Assembly: GCA_025144025.1 (NCBI GenBank) | Contig: JALXWS010000002.1 | Coordinates: 181,854-245,853, forward strand | Source: Corynebacterium sp. p3-SID1241 | GTDB lineage: Bacteria > Actinomycetota > Actinomycetes > Mycobacteriales > Mycobacteriaceae | Direction: 5' to 3' | DNA length: 64,000 nt | Shown here: in pieces, positions 10,584 through 19,035 of the stretch | Layout: each line of letters opens with the position of its first letter | Numbering within the stretch: the first letter of the stretch is position 1 | Made by a program: the position numbers and the translations under genes | The notes under the pieces: model-generated | Told to the model about the DNA's origin: nothing | The model's database searches: none | The model's input: only the letters and a program-made list of their open reading frames with translations

Positions 10584-11296
10584 ACATTCATCACCGCTTC
10601 CAAGAAGGGATCAGGACGGCGGTTTTCCGGTTCGATCGGGTTTTTCACGGTGGCGAATTCCTTTTGAACAACGGTGCGCCAAGAATACTTACGATGCTCA
10701 GGGGCGAAAGAAACTGGCACGTCCTGGCAGGCCGTACCGGCTTCGCCGGCGAGTGAGTCGCGATAGATAGGCAACTCTACTTCCTGCCCACACGTGCGCA
10801 TATAGTCTTTCGTTGCATGCCACAACGAGTGATCCTGCAGTGCTTCCACCGCAGGCTTATTAACCACGCCAAGCACGATATTCGGCGGAGCTGGGCATGA
10901 TCTACGGCCGAGGAAAATAGGATAGACCGGCCGTTCCAGGCTCTCGGCAAAGCCTTCTAAGAGAGCTTGATCTTCGCTTTCGATAGCAGCAACAAAGGCA
11001 GCATCGGTTAAGAAGTATCGAGTAATCAGCTTGGCTTGGCTCTTCGGGTTATTCTGCCAATTTTGGGCCGTCTGATAATCGCGAAGCAGACTACCAGATT
11101 GATCCACGCGCACCGCGAATCTCAGTCCTGCCAGATCTTCTACTCCATCGGTGCGGCGCCTGCCTTCAGCTGCAGCAAGCATCCCCAGCACACCCGACTT
11201 CGAAGGAAGGGTAGATGTGGCTCGCGTGGCGTAGCGAGACTCGGTCCCCCATGACTGCATCGGACCTTTAAGGAGCAATAACAACGAATATGTCAT
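10580..11296 (-). CDS. cas5e: Cascade subunit Cas5e (CasD)
   Basis: 238 residues. The opening MTYSLLLLLKGPMQSWG and the following SRYATRATSTLPSKSGVLG are highly typical of Cas5e, which binds the crRNA 5' handle and, with Cas8e, caps the PAM-proximal end of the complex. It begins 14 bases after the cas7e stop and overlaps cas6e by four bases. RAMP fold expected; no defect seen. Confidence 0.95.
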   Translation of the reverse strand: MTYSLLLLLKGPMQSWGTESRYATRATSTLPSKSGVLGMLAAAEGRRRTDGVEDLAGLRFAVRVDQSGSLLRDYQTAQNWQNNPKSQAKLITRYFLTDAAFVAAIESEDQALLEGFAESLERPVYPIFLGRRSCPAPPNIVLGVVNKPAVEALQDHSLWHATKDYMRTCGQEVELPIYRDSLAGEAGTACQDVPVSFAPEHRKYSWRTVVQKEFATVKNPIEPENRRPDPFLEAVMNV

Positions 11297-11310
11297 TGTC
11301 GGCTTCCTTC

Positions 11311-12453
11311 CTACTTCTCCAGGGCGGCAGCCAATCGATCCGCGAGCTCAGGAAGCGTTACTTCTTCCGCAAGATCCGCAAAGGCCTTACGAGCTTCAGT
11401 AACACCTACAACGAACGAGGCCTGTGGCTTGAGACCATAGTTTTCCTCAAACTCCGCCTCTTCCTTAGCCAAGGTTTCTGCACCGGCTACGCGAAGGCTC
11501 TTTCCACCCGTCGCCTCTACCGGCTCTTCAAAGGCGGTGACAAGGTTTACTGGACGGGTATCGCGTACCGCAATATAAACCAGTTCTGGCAGGGTCTGGT
11601 TGGCAAAAGTATTGATCTTTCCGGTAGGCATGGACTTGATGAACGCATCCACAAAATCAACAGCAGCTTGCTTTGCATTTTCCTCAGAATCCAGGTTCTT
11701 GCTCAAACCGCTCAAGTTTACTGTGGCATAGCGGTAGAGCGTCGAAGACATCATCTGCACGGTGCCGATCATTCCGGCACCTGTCTCCTGCCCTTCTTCT
11801 GCCAAATCGTCTACTGCGGTGAAGTAATCAAACTCGGGTGCACTGGCATGAATGCCAAGGGCGTGTGCTACCTGCACGGAGGCATCAATATTGAAAGCAG
11901 CATCATCCGCAACCATACGGCCAAAGAGCGCCATATCCACCGAGTGCTCGGTATCGAGGATTTTTTGCGCATCCTTCTTACTGATTTTCTCGCCGTCTGC
12001 CTCGACGATGGCTGCTGCCGCGCGGTCGATCTGGTGGGGGCTCAAGAAAAGCAGGTACTTAGTCTGTGGGTACTGTGCTGCCTTTAGCTCTTCCTGCGTA
12101 GTCTCTTCCGACTCCTTGAGAGCCTTAAGCTTCTTGGAATCTACTTCCGTCGTTATGCCGGCGGACTTGAAAAGGCCGGCCACTGCAGCCTGGGCGCGCT
12201 CAGCATCCCACCCCTCGTGGTCTTCTACCTTAAGGGCAATTTTTTCCGGGATGCGCTTCGAACGATCTCCCACGGATTCCGCATCAACGTGGGTCTCGAA
12301 GTACTTACGGATTGCGCGCTTCCACGACTGGGAAGAGACACGCTGGCGTGGTACCCCGCCATAGACGGCGGACTTTGGTGCACCGGTATCGTCACGGTTG
12401 ATTAGCGATGGCGGAAGGGTGTGCAGAGCGTGGATATCAATGATAAGAGACAT
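11311..12453 (-). CDS. cas7e: Cascade backbone subunit Cas7e (CasC/Cse4)
   Basis: 380 residues, within the I-E range. MSLIIDIHALHTLPPSLINRDD, then the GAPKSAVYGGVPRQRVSSQSWKRAIR segment, is the conserved RNA-binding opening of CasC; the later LTAFEEP-like stretch (NLVTAFEEPV) and the VNLSGLSKNLD strand also fit. Six copies coat the spacer part of the crRNA. It starts 31 bases after the cse2 gene reading downstream on the minus strand, with an AAGGAAC ribosome site. Confidence 0.96.
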   Translation of the reverse strand: MSLIIDIHALHTLPPSLINRDDTGAPKSAVYGGVPRQRVSSQSWKRAIRKYFETHVDAESVGDRSKRIPEKIALKVEDHEGWDAERAQAAVAGLFKSAGITTEVDSKKLKALKESEETTQEELKAAQYPQTKYLLFLSPHQIDRAAAAIVEADGEKISKKDAQKILDTEHSVDMALFGRMVADDAAFNIDASVQVAHALGIHASAPEFDYFTAVDDLAEEGQETGAGMIGTVQMMSSTLYRYATVNLSGLSKNLDSEENAKQAAVDFVDAFIKSMPTGKINTFANQTLPELVYIAVRDTRPVNLVTAFEEPVEATGGKSLRVAGAETLAKEEAEFEENYGLKPQASFVVGVTEARKAFADLAEEVTLPELADRLAAALEK

Positions 12454-12484
12454 GGTTTTTAAGTTCCTTTCAAAGAGGGAGGGA

Positions 12485-13156
12485 TTAGGATTCTGACTCG
12501 TTGTGGGAGGAGACGTAAACGCCAGTGGCGAAATCGCGACCCCACCGCAGGAGGACGCCTTGGCGGCGAGCCTGTTCTTTCTGGGTTACTGTCTGGTCGC
12601 CTAAGACGCGAAGGTCATTGGCAAATTGTCCATAGTCAAACCCCAGCTTGGCGCGTCGCAGCAGCATGACCAGAGAGCGAATGTGAATTATCCGGGAGGC
12701 CTCATCTTGTGCCACCATCATCGCGTCGAAACGGGGCTTGGTGGACTGGGATTGGCTTTGGGCATACAAACGCCCGCACGCTTTAGCAAAACTTTGCCCA
12801 GCGATGTGGGCATCAGTGGTTGCGCTTTGCATATGCACGCCAAACATCGTGAGGGCATGAAATGCTGCTAATTCTGCGGCGGATGGATCTCCTCCCTCTT
12901 CCAACTCCCACGCGCGCAAGGGTGGTTCCAGTAGAAACAGAACTTCCTCCAAGGCAAGGGGGTGGTGCTCCAGTTTTACTGCTGAGTACTTACGCAATGT
13001 CGCTAGCACAGCTCGGGCGTGCGCCTGTTTAGCGTGGTTCGGCGAATGAAGAAGATCTCGTTGTAGCGTATCTGCAGTCCGAGTCACCGAGTCACGAAGC
13101 CTAGGGCCGCCGCTACGTTGCGAGCCTGTATTAGAGGTGTCTTGATTCTCATGCAT
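12485..13156 (-). CDS. cse2: Cascade small subunit Cse2 (CasB/Cas11e)
   Basis: 223 residues, all-helical and rich in Arg, with a 20-residue polar N-terminal extension. ALRKYSAVKLEHHPLALEEV and the ALTMFGVHMQS helix fit the Cse2 core, which binds the displaced non-target strand as a dimer on the belly of Cascade. Start overlaps the end of cas8e by eight bases. Identification rests partly on its place between cas8e and cas7e. Confidence 0.9.
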   Translation of the reverse strand: MHENQDTSNTGSQRSGGPRLRDSVTRTADTLQRDLLHSPNHAKQAHARAVLATLRKYSAVKLEHHPLALEEVLFLLEPPLRAWELEEGGDPSAAELAAFHALTMFGVHMQSATTDAHIAGQSFAKACGRLYAQSQSQSTKPRFDAMMVAQDEASRIIHIRSLVMLLRRAKLGFDYGQFANDLRVLGDQTVTQKEQARRQGVLLRWGRDFATGVYVSSHNESES

Positions 13157-14894
13157 GGGCCTTGCCCTCCTTCAGAGATGAATCGTTATTCCGGCTATCA
13201 GCCGGTGGTGCGGTAAGAGGCAAGTCTTTATCGAGGCGGCGAAGAAGTTGCCGATACAAAGAGCCCGCAGAAATGATTCGGCCCTTTCCTTCTTCTCCGG
13301 TATCAATTTCCCTACCAATGACCGCCTTTTGACCAGCTCCACGGAGCGATTCTCGAGCGTGCGCCAAAGCTACGCCCCTGGCACGCTTTTGCCATACTTT
13401 TTGAGATTCATCGGTAGTATCCACCGCAACGGTAGACATCCACTCGATAAACTGCGGTTCTAGCTGAGCATAGAAGCGATCTTTGACTGCTACTCCAAAC
13501 TCATAGTCATCGCCCGCGGCTACCCGCAATTGGCCAGCGAACCAGCCCATGCTGATCGCTGCCTCATAGGTCTGCTTAGCGGAGGTGCGTACAGCATTTC
13601 TCACCTTGCGGCCTGCTTCATCGTCACGAAGCACCACAACAGGCAGACCGATAGTGGAGCTAAACGTGCTGGCCACTGAAGACTCTTGTGGCCCGTACTC
13701 CATGGAGACTAGAGCGACATCGAAGACATGCTTTTCCAAGTATCTATCGGCATCTAGAGCCGCGAGGTTACTCAGGTTTTCGGGGCGTAGCGGAGCCTTA
13801 TCCTTCTTTTGATCAAAGCCGGGGTCATCCTCAAGCGCAATTAGGGAATCAAGACCACGCCACATGGTTTGCGTCGAGTCGTAGGGGCGAGCGTAGTACG
13901 CTGTCACGCCCTTCTTTGACTGATTCGGACTATAACGATACGGCGTCATTGGATCGGCCAGCACGTTCTTTCCTGCATCCGGAATGCGGTCCCCGTTGGA
14001 AACTACTACTCGAGTAGCCTTTCCGTCCTCGACCACGAGACGCACTCGCCGCGCTTGCCAGGTTGCCAAGTCAGCAGCACCGCGGGGAATTGCACCGAGC
14101 TTATCGTCGGATCCAGGGCGCTGCGCTGCCGTATCGGGTTCACGCTCCCACACCGGCTTATCGCTTTCGATGGGGTTTGAATCCTGCTTGGTGGTGACAA
14201 CATACTGGGAAGTGTTAAGCAGCAACGTCTCTAATAATCCACCCGTCCCAAGAACGAGTGTTCCGCCCGTTCGGCCGGTCCATCCGGTACCGATGGGATA
14301 GCCCTTACCACCTTTGACGCGTGGATCGCCCTCTGCGCCGGTCTTGATACCGGAATAGTCATAGGCTTGCAGGTGGATAAGCCACCGAGCAGCCTCAGCT
14401 AAAGACAAGCTTTGGCGGCCATCCCCGGTGCGCATGGTGAAGAAATCTTCCGCGGCCTCGGGAACGATATAGGAGATGGGGCGAGTGTCCCCCTTCTTCG
14501 AATGCAGGGTAGCTACCTGCATAAAGGGTTGAGTTTCAGAGAGAAGATCAAAGCGATCAGCAAAGGCGTCGAGATAATCCAGAACAACCTCATCGCGTTG
14601 CTCACTGAGCAGGGTTTCTCGCTGATCAGCGAACCATTCTCCCCAATCAAAATGGACCCGCCGAGAATTGTGCGAATAGGCACGAGCAATATCCAGAGCA
14701 TGGGCCCGCCAGAAGATCGCAAGCAGTACCCGGATTACCGCATAGTCCTGGGTGGGTGAATCGCCTAAGACTTTTTGAGCGTCGCCGCGGCCGGAAAATA
14801 TGTCCCGGATACTTAATGCGACCGGGGTGTCTGCACTGTCAATGCACAAAATCCACGGCTCATCGAGCAAGTTAAACGTTGGTTTTTCAGTCAT
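13149..14894 (-). CDS. cas8e: Cascade large subunit Cas8e (CasA/Cse1)
   Basis: 581 residues. FNLLDEPWILC at the start, GDSPTQDYAVIRVLLAIFWRAH, and GWTGRTGGTLVLGTGGLLETLLLN are characteristic of Cse1. This subunit reads the PAM and recruits Cas3 once the R-loop is full. A strong ribosome site (GAAAGGAGGCG) lies just upstream, and 96 bases separate it from cas3. That gap has no separate promoter that I can recognise, so it is likely read from the cas3 promoter. Confidence 0.94.
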   Translation of the reverse strand: MTEKPTFNLLDEPWILCIDSADTPVALSIRDIFSGRGDAQKVLGDSPTQDYAVIRVLLAIFWRAHALDIARAYSHNSRRVHFDWGEWFADQRETLLSEQRDEVVLDYLDAFADRFDLLSETQPFMQVATLHSKKGDTRPISYIVPEAAEDFFTMRTGDGRQSLSLAEAARWLIHLQAYDYSGIKTGAEGDPRVKGGKGYPIGTGWTGRTGGTLVLGTGGLLETLLLNTSQYVVTTKQDSNPIESDKPVWEREPDTAAQRPGSDDKLGAIPRGAADLATWQARRVRLVVEDGKATRVVVSNGDRIPDAGKNVLADPMTPYRYSPNQSKKGVTAYYARPYDSTQTMWRGLDSLIALEDDPGFDQKKDKAPLRPENLSNLAALDADRYLEKHVFDVALVSMEYGPQESSVASTFSSTIGLPVVVLRDDEAGRKVRNAVRTSAKQTYEAAISMGWFAGQLRVAAGDDYEFGVAVKDRFYAQLEPQFIEWMSTVAVDTTDESQKVWQKRARGVALAHARESLRGAGQKAVIGREIDTGEEGKGRIISAGSLYRQLLRRLDKDLPLTAPPADSRNNDSSLKEGKAHA

Positions 14895-14990
14895 TATTTT
14901 TCGCCTCCTTTCTGTAGAGATGGAATAGTGGTGCGTAGTGAATACTCCTGGGGCGGAGGTGCCCTCAGAGTAGCTTTGGCCTTGGACATG

Positions 14991-17771
14991 CTAACCCCTA
15001 CCGTCGCTCATTATTTCGATTCCAAGCTCTGAGGAATAGCGAATTTCAAAGCGCCCAACCGTAGCTTCATTGCTTTCATTCAGAAACAGAGCTAGTTGCC
15101 CTCGCAGCAGATAGTTGTCTGCCCATTCACCTGGTGTAGATTCCTCAAGCTGGCTTACTACCACGTCGAAGTCTGTTCCATAGCGGGTCATCCGCCCAGG
15201 CAAGCGCACTGTGCTCGATGCCAAATGAAAGGCCAGTTTGTATGAAATTTCGCCGCCATCAAGAACCTCACTGTTCCAACCCCAAGGCCAATATCCATAA
15301 TCGGTAGCGATAATGGGGATGACCTCCACGCTCGGCTCAATATCACGTACTTGTGCCGCTCCCCCTTCCCCGGCACTGCGCTCAGAATCATCGACCAATC
15401 GCTCAAAGAGCGCTTTAAATTGCAGACCATGCCGAGGATCAGGCAATCTGTAATCTGTGGACTTCAAGTGAGCCGTAGCTTCCCCATGTCGCCTCTCATC
15501 TTCTGCTTCGGTCCACGCTTCCAGCCACGGTGCTGGGGGTTTAAAATCTGGGTTATAAGCCTCTGCGACGAGCTTGGCAGTATCATCTGGTCGTCGAAAC
15601 TCCTCAGGCAACGCAGCCAAAGTGGACATCAAGATCGCTCGACCGTAGATTGCTTCCGCACCAGATTCGAACTCCGGAACTGGGTCTTTTTGCAGCACAC
15701 CGCGAATGAAAATCTTCGGCTCCTGGAGGCCCCGAGGTCTATCAGTTTCGGGGCGCGCATGACGGTGCAACCTACCGATGCGTTGGATGAGCAAGTCTAT
15801 CGGCGCGATATCCGTAATGAGAACATCGGCATCAATATCGAGACTCTGCTCGGCCACCTGGGTGGCTACCACAATTTTGCGCCACGGACGACCAGCTCCA
15901 CGGTGAGAATCAGGGCCAAGCTCTTGTCTTAGAGAGTCTTCCTTTTCCACTCTTTCCCAGGCAACAAAGCCCGCGTGGTGCAACTCGACACACTCGCCAT
16001 AAATATCCGCCAGGCGCGAATATGCAGCTTGAGCGCGGTCAATAGTATTGCAAATAACAAGGACACAGCCGCCCTCATCAAGTAGCTGGTCGAGCAATGC
16101 AGAAAGCGGACGCTCTTCCTCATTGAGTATCTGAATATCTCCCACCAGGTTGGTAGGCGATGGTTCCACGGAGGTAACATGGACCTCATCTGCCGTGGCT
16201 ACGGTAATGAGCGGATAGCCCTGCTCACCTTCCGGCATTTCTCCCCATGAATAAGCCTCCACCAGCTCCCTGCGCTTGTGCGGCGGTAGGGTTGCGGACA
16301 TCAGGATGACGCTGGCCCCATAATGCCCCAACCAGGCAATGGTGCTGCGCAGGTAGTCAGAGGTAAAGACATCGAACGAATGAATTTCATCGAATATGAC
16401 CACTTTGCCCGCTAGCCCCACGTGACGCAGCATGGAATACCTCTGCTGCAACGCCATCATCAGCACCTGGTCCACAGTTCCCACGACGAAATTCGAGAGA
16501 ATGCCCAATCGGCTCCCAGACATCCATTGCGAGGCCACTACCTCACCACCGGATTCTTCGAGGTCATTAATACCGTTGAATTTCAACTCCGCAAACGGCT
16601 TGGACAAAGCATTCTTCGAGTGCGCGAGGTACATGGACCGCACCGAGTTCCCTGCCACATTTCCAGCCCACTCGATTGTCCGTTCTAGCAAGCCATTAGC
16701 GGTAGCCATCGTCGGGGCCGCAAAGAATACTCCTTGCGCGCCGTTGCGGGCTGCCATATTCTCCGCGGCAGCGAGCGCCGCCTCAGTCTTGCCCACACCT
16801 GTCTCCGCTTCGAGGACCACCAAAGCAGGCTCATCCAAGTCTTGAACTGCTTCCACCATCGCCCGCTGAACCCGACGCGCCTGAAATTCCGCAGGCCAAT
16901 TGAACGACTTACGGAAAAACTCATCAATATCCGCCCTCCGAGCACCTCTAGGGGCCCACGGCGAAGTGAGGTCTATGAATTCGGCTCCAGCAGCAGTTCG
17001 CTCCAATTGGCTACCCTGTACGCGGAGAGTAAAAGCTTTTTCATTAGAGGCAATCCAATCAGCCATCACCACCAGACCAGTCAGCGTTTGCGCCGCAGGT
17101 CCAGACATTTTAGGCATGGATGCCACCAGTTTGCCGACGCCCCCTTCCGCCCCACATAACTCCTCCATTGCCTCCACCAGCTCTCGGTGAACGGCTTTCC
17201 ACTCAGCCGGGTAGCCTTCCATGAGATTGCGAACTGAAGAATTAGGACCAGTCACAATGCCATGATGTGCATTCACCACTCCGGCTACCGCATTAGCTTT
17301 TGGCCGTCGAACCCCCTGCCCTTCTAGCCACAAGGACAGAATCTCTCCGGAGGCTATGCTGTGGGGGAGCTTGCTAAAGTTGGCCTCGTCAACGCTAAGT
17401 TCCGTAGCCAACCCAGCATCACTGACCGCATTAACAAGGTGCTCCAACGCTCTTCGACCCAAAAGTAGCCGCTGGAAACTTTTTAATACTTTTCCCACAT
17501 CATGCGTGCCAGCCAGCCACAAGTACAGCGCTTCCAGCTCACTTTCTTTGAGTTGCAATTCACTACCCAGGAAATCTTTAACCGGCTGCGAGACCCAGGA
17601 ATTAAAGATCAATGATGCAGCGCACGCCGTATCCACCAAGTGTTGCGGAACATTTAGGAAATCGACGCCATCTCCCGATTTCGCCCACAAGCTGCACGCC
17701 TGCGGGCTCCTTTGCTGCGCCCAACCCTCGGCGCGCTTACAGAATTCAACCGTGGCTACCGGCAATTCCAT
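14991..17771 (-). CDS. cas3: CRISPR-associated helicase-nuclease Cas3, type I-E
   Basis: 926 residues with both domains fused. The HD nuclease covers roughly residues 30-245: His44, the pair His90-Asp91 in GTHDVGK, His169-His170 in NAHHG, and Asp238 in MADWIAS. The SF2 helicase follows: Walker A GVGKTE at 325-330, DEIH at 461-464, SAT at 492-494, and the C-terminal RecA lobe with QRIGRLHRH. It degrades the non-target strand after recruitment by Cascade. It is the first gene of the operon, with ribosome site GGAGG eight bases before ATG. About 90 bases upstream lies the promoter region matched by the guide of the mini-CRISPR at 17934-18022. Confidence 0.96.
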   Translation of the reverse strand: MELPVATVEFCKRAEGWAQQRSPQACSLWAKSGDGVDFLNVPQHLVDTACAASLIFNSWVSQPVKDFLGSELQLKESELEALYLWLAGTHDVGKVLKSFQRLLLGRRALEHLVNAVSDAGLATELSVDEANFSKLPHSIASGEILSLWLEGQGVRRPKANAVAGVVNAHHGIVTGPNSSVRNLMEGYPAEWKAVHRELVEAMEELCGAEGGVGKLVASMPKMSGPAAQTLTGLVVMADWIASNEKAFTLRVQGSQLERTAAGAEFIDLTSPWAPRGARRADIDEFFRKSFNWPAEFQARRVQRAMVEAVQDLDEPALVVLEAETGVGKTEAALAAAENMAARNGAQGVFFAAPTMATANGLLERTIEWAGNVAGNSVRSMYLAHSKNALSKPFAELKFNGINDLEESGGEVVASQWMSGSRLGILSNFVVGTVDQVLMMALQQRYSMLRHVGLAGKVVIFDEIHSFDVFTSDYLRSTIAWLGHYGASVILMSATLPPHKRRELVEAYSWGEMPEGEQGYPLITVATADEVHVTSVEPSPTNLVGDIQILNEEERPLSALLDQLLDEGGCVLVICNTIDRAQAAYSRLADIYGECVELHHAGFVAWERVEKEDSLRQELGPDSHRGAGRPWRKIVVATQVAEQSLDIDADVLITDIAPIDLLIQRIGRLHRHARPETDRPRGLQEPKIFIRGVLQKDPVPEFESGAEAIYGRAILMSTLAALPEEFRRPDDTAKLVAEAYNPDFKPPAPWLEAWTEAEDERRHGEATAHLKSTDYRLPDPRHGLQFKALFERLVDDSERSAGEGGAAQVRDIEPSVEVIPIIATDYGYWPWGWNSEVLDGGEISYKLAFHLASSTVRLPGRMTRYGTDFDVVVSQLEESTPGEWADNYLLRGQLALFLNESNEATVGRFEIRYSSELGIEIMSDGRG

Positions 17772-17852
17772 TTCTATTCCTCCGCAAGACTCTCACACCA
17801 CTGAAGCTTCGACCCCAGTGGACTTAACCTTCCACTACCCAAGACAGTAGCA

Positions 17853-17871
17853 CGTATAGCACTGCAACGTT
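17853..17871 (-). promoter_or_regulatory. cas operon promoter overlapping an 11-base protospacer with AAC PAM
   Basis: On the minus strand, reading toward cas3, the order is AAC (17871-17869), GTTGCAGTGCT (17868-17858), then ATACG. The second block is identical to guide bases 1-11 of the pseudo-spacer at 17962-17994; base 12 differs. AAC agrees with the C/G bias of the first spacer base in the main array. The same stretch holds TGC-TATACG, a plausible extended -10 box 4/6 to consensus (17861-17853), 80-90 bases before the cas3 ATG. Cascade bound here would cover the -10 region. The promoter itself is inferred; the sequence match is direct. Confidence 0.75.
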
Positions 17872-17933
17872 CATTATTTTTCTACAATAAAGCGAAACCG
17901 CAGTAGAGTACACTCTCTTGCAGGTATTAACAC

Positions 17934-18022
17934 CACCTTCCCGTATCTAACGGGATGAGCCTGTTGCAGTGCTCAAAGCAGCACTTGAGCTGCATCCTTC
18001 CCCGCGTTAGCGGGGCTTTTAA
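17934..18022 (+). ncRNA. creR: mini-CRISPR with degenerate repeats, putative cas-regulating crRNA-like guide (CreR type)
   Basis: Two degenerate copies of the array repeat lie exactly 61 bases apart, in the opposite orientation to the main array. Repeat 1 (17934-17961) matches 17 of 28 positions, including the last ten, GGGATGAGCC, which is the crRNA 5' handle; its hairpin is kept as TCCCGT/ACGGGA although the bases differ. Repeat 2 (17995-18022) matches 16 of 17 positions across the Cas6e hairpin (positions 5-21) but has lost the handle, replaced by CTTTTAA. Between them is a 33-base pseudo-spacer, the array's standard length. So exactly the parts needed to make one crRNA are conserved. The guide matches the cas3 promoter with an AAC PAM (17858-17871). 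A likely -10 box TACAAT lies at 17883-17888. Known CreR/CreA RNAs of other type I systems have this design. I see no toxin-like mini-gene, so autorepression is preferred over an addiction module. Confidence 0.85.
18000..18020 (+). terminator. rho-independent terminator formed by the second degenerate repeat
   Basis: CCCCGC (18000-18005) pairs with GCGGGG (18010-18015) around GTTA, followed by CTTTT. The Cas6e hairpin of the pseudo-repeat thus also ends transcription of the guide RNA, about 125 bases after the TACAAT box. Confidence 0.7.
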
Positions 18023-18208
18023 CTTTCACTCCCTATCAAAGTCCGCTTTTAGCGAAGCCCACCCCCTGGAACACGGAAAACCCAGGACAGCCTTCCGCTC
18101 ACCGGCCAGTGCAAACGTTACCCCTGCTTTTACCTCCGGTTTCTCCGCGGGATAGAATCATGAGTGACATTAACCCCGATGTCTCTATTTCTGTGATGGG
18201 AGATACAA

Positions 18209-19024
18209 ATGGTGACCCTTGAGTCCCTCTTGGCGCCCGGCGCGGTAGAGCTGCACGGCGCCGCCAAGGACTGGCGAGAAACTATCCGGCTTGCGGGATC
18301 GTTACTCGAAGATGCAGGCACGATCACCGCAGAATACACAGAAGCAATGGTGCGCTCTGTGGAAGAAACGGGACCTTATATCGTGGTGGCCCCAGGCTTT
18401 GCCTTTGCGCACGCGCGGCCTTCGGAGGCAGTGAAGGAAACCTCCCTGTCCTGGGTACGCCTAGATGAGCCAGTGGAATTCGGCCACGATTCCAATGATC
18501 CCGTAGACCTAGTCGTAGCTTTTGCCGCGCGCAATGACTCCGAGCATTTACAGGCCATGAAGCAGCTAGCAAAGTTGCTAGCTACAAAGCGAGATGAGCT
18601 CAATCGCGTGGACTCTGAAGAGGAGCTCCGTGCGGTTCTCAAAGCAGCGGCTTCGAGTAAGAAGCGCGCGTCTTCCGCAGCACCGACCGTACCGGCAGCC
18701 CGCCCTGCGAAACAAAAATCCGCGGATTCCATCGCCTCCAAAGGCAAGATCCTCACGGTATGCGGCAACGGCCTGGGCACATCTTTGTTCCTTAAAAATA
18801 CCCTGGAGCAGGTGCTCGATGAATGGGGCTGGGGACCTTACCTCACGGTAGAGGCTACCGACACCATCTCCGCCAAGGGCCGCGCGAGCGAGGCGGATTT
18901 TCTGCTGACCTCGGGCGAGATTGCCGCAACGTTGGGTGATGTCGGGGTCCCCGTGTACGTCATCCAAGACTTCACCTCTATGTCTGAAATCGATGGGGCT
19001 CTGCGCGAGCTCTATGACATTTAA
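18209..19024 (+). CDS. PTS EIIA-EIIB fusion protein, ascorbate (Ula) type
   Basis: 271 residues. Residues 1-148 are an EIIA of the fructose/mannitol superfamily with the phospho-acceptor His68 in GFAFAHARPSE. An Ala/Lys-rich linker follows (about 148-178). Residues 180-271 are an EIIB of the lactose/ascorbate type with the phosphocysteine Cys185 in ILTVCGNGLGTS. The pair passes phosphate from HPr to a sugar acid carried in by the EIIC that follows after 11 bases. Start ATG at 18209 has a GGGAG site upstream. E. coli keeps these as separate UlaC and UlaB; fusion is common in Actinobacteria. True substrate may be L-ascorbate but is not proven. Confidence 0.88.
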   Translation: MVTLESLLAPGAVELHGAAKDWRETIRLAGSLLEDAGTITAEYTEAMVRSVEETGPYIVVAPGFAFAHARPSEAVKETSLSWVRLDEPVEFGHDSNDPVDLVVAFAARNDSEHLQAMKQLAKLLATKRDELNRVDSEEELRAVLKAAASSKKRASSAAPTVPAARPAKQKSADSIASKGKILTVCGNGLGTSLFLKNTLEQVLDEWGWGPYLTVEATDTISAKGRASEADFLLTSGEIAATLGDVGVPVYVIQDFTSMSEIDGALRELYDI

Positions 19025-19035
19025 GGAGCATCCTC

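Noticed and set aside
17962-18208. A CreT-like toxin mini-gene beside the mini-CRISPR
   Set aside because: No strong ribosome site followed by a very short frame is seen between the guide and the PTS gene or cas3, so an addiction module is not supported.
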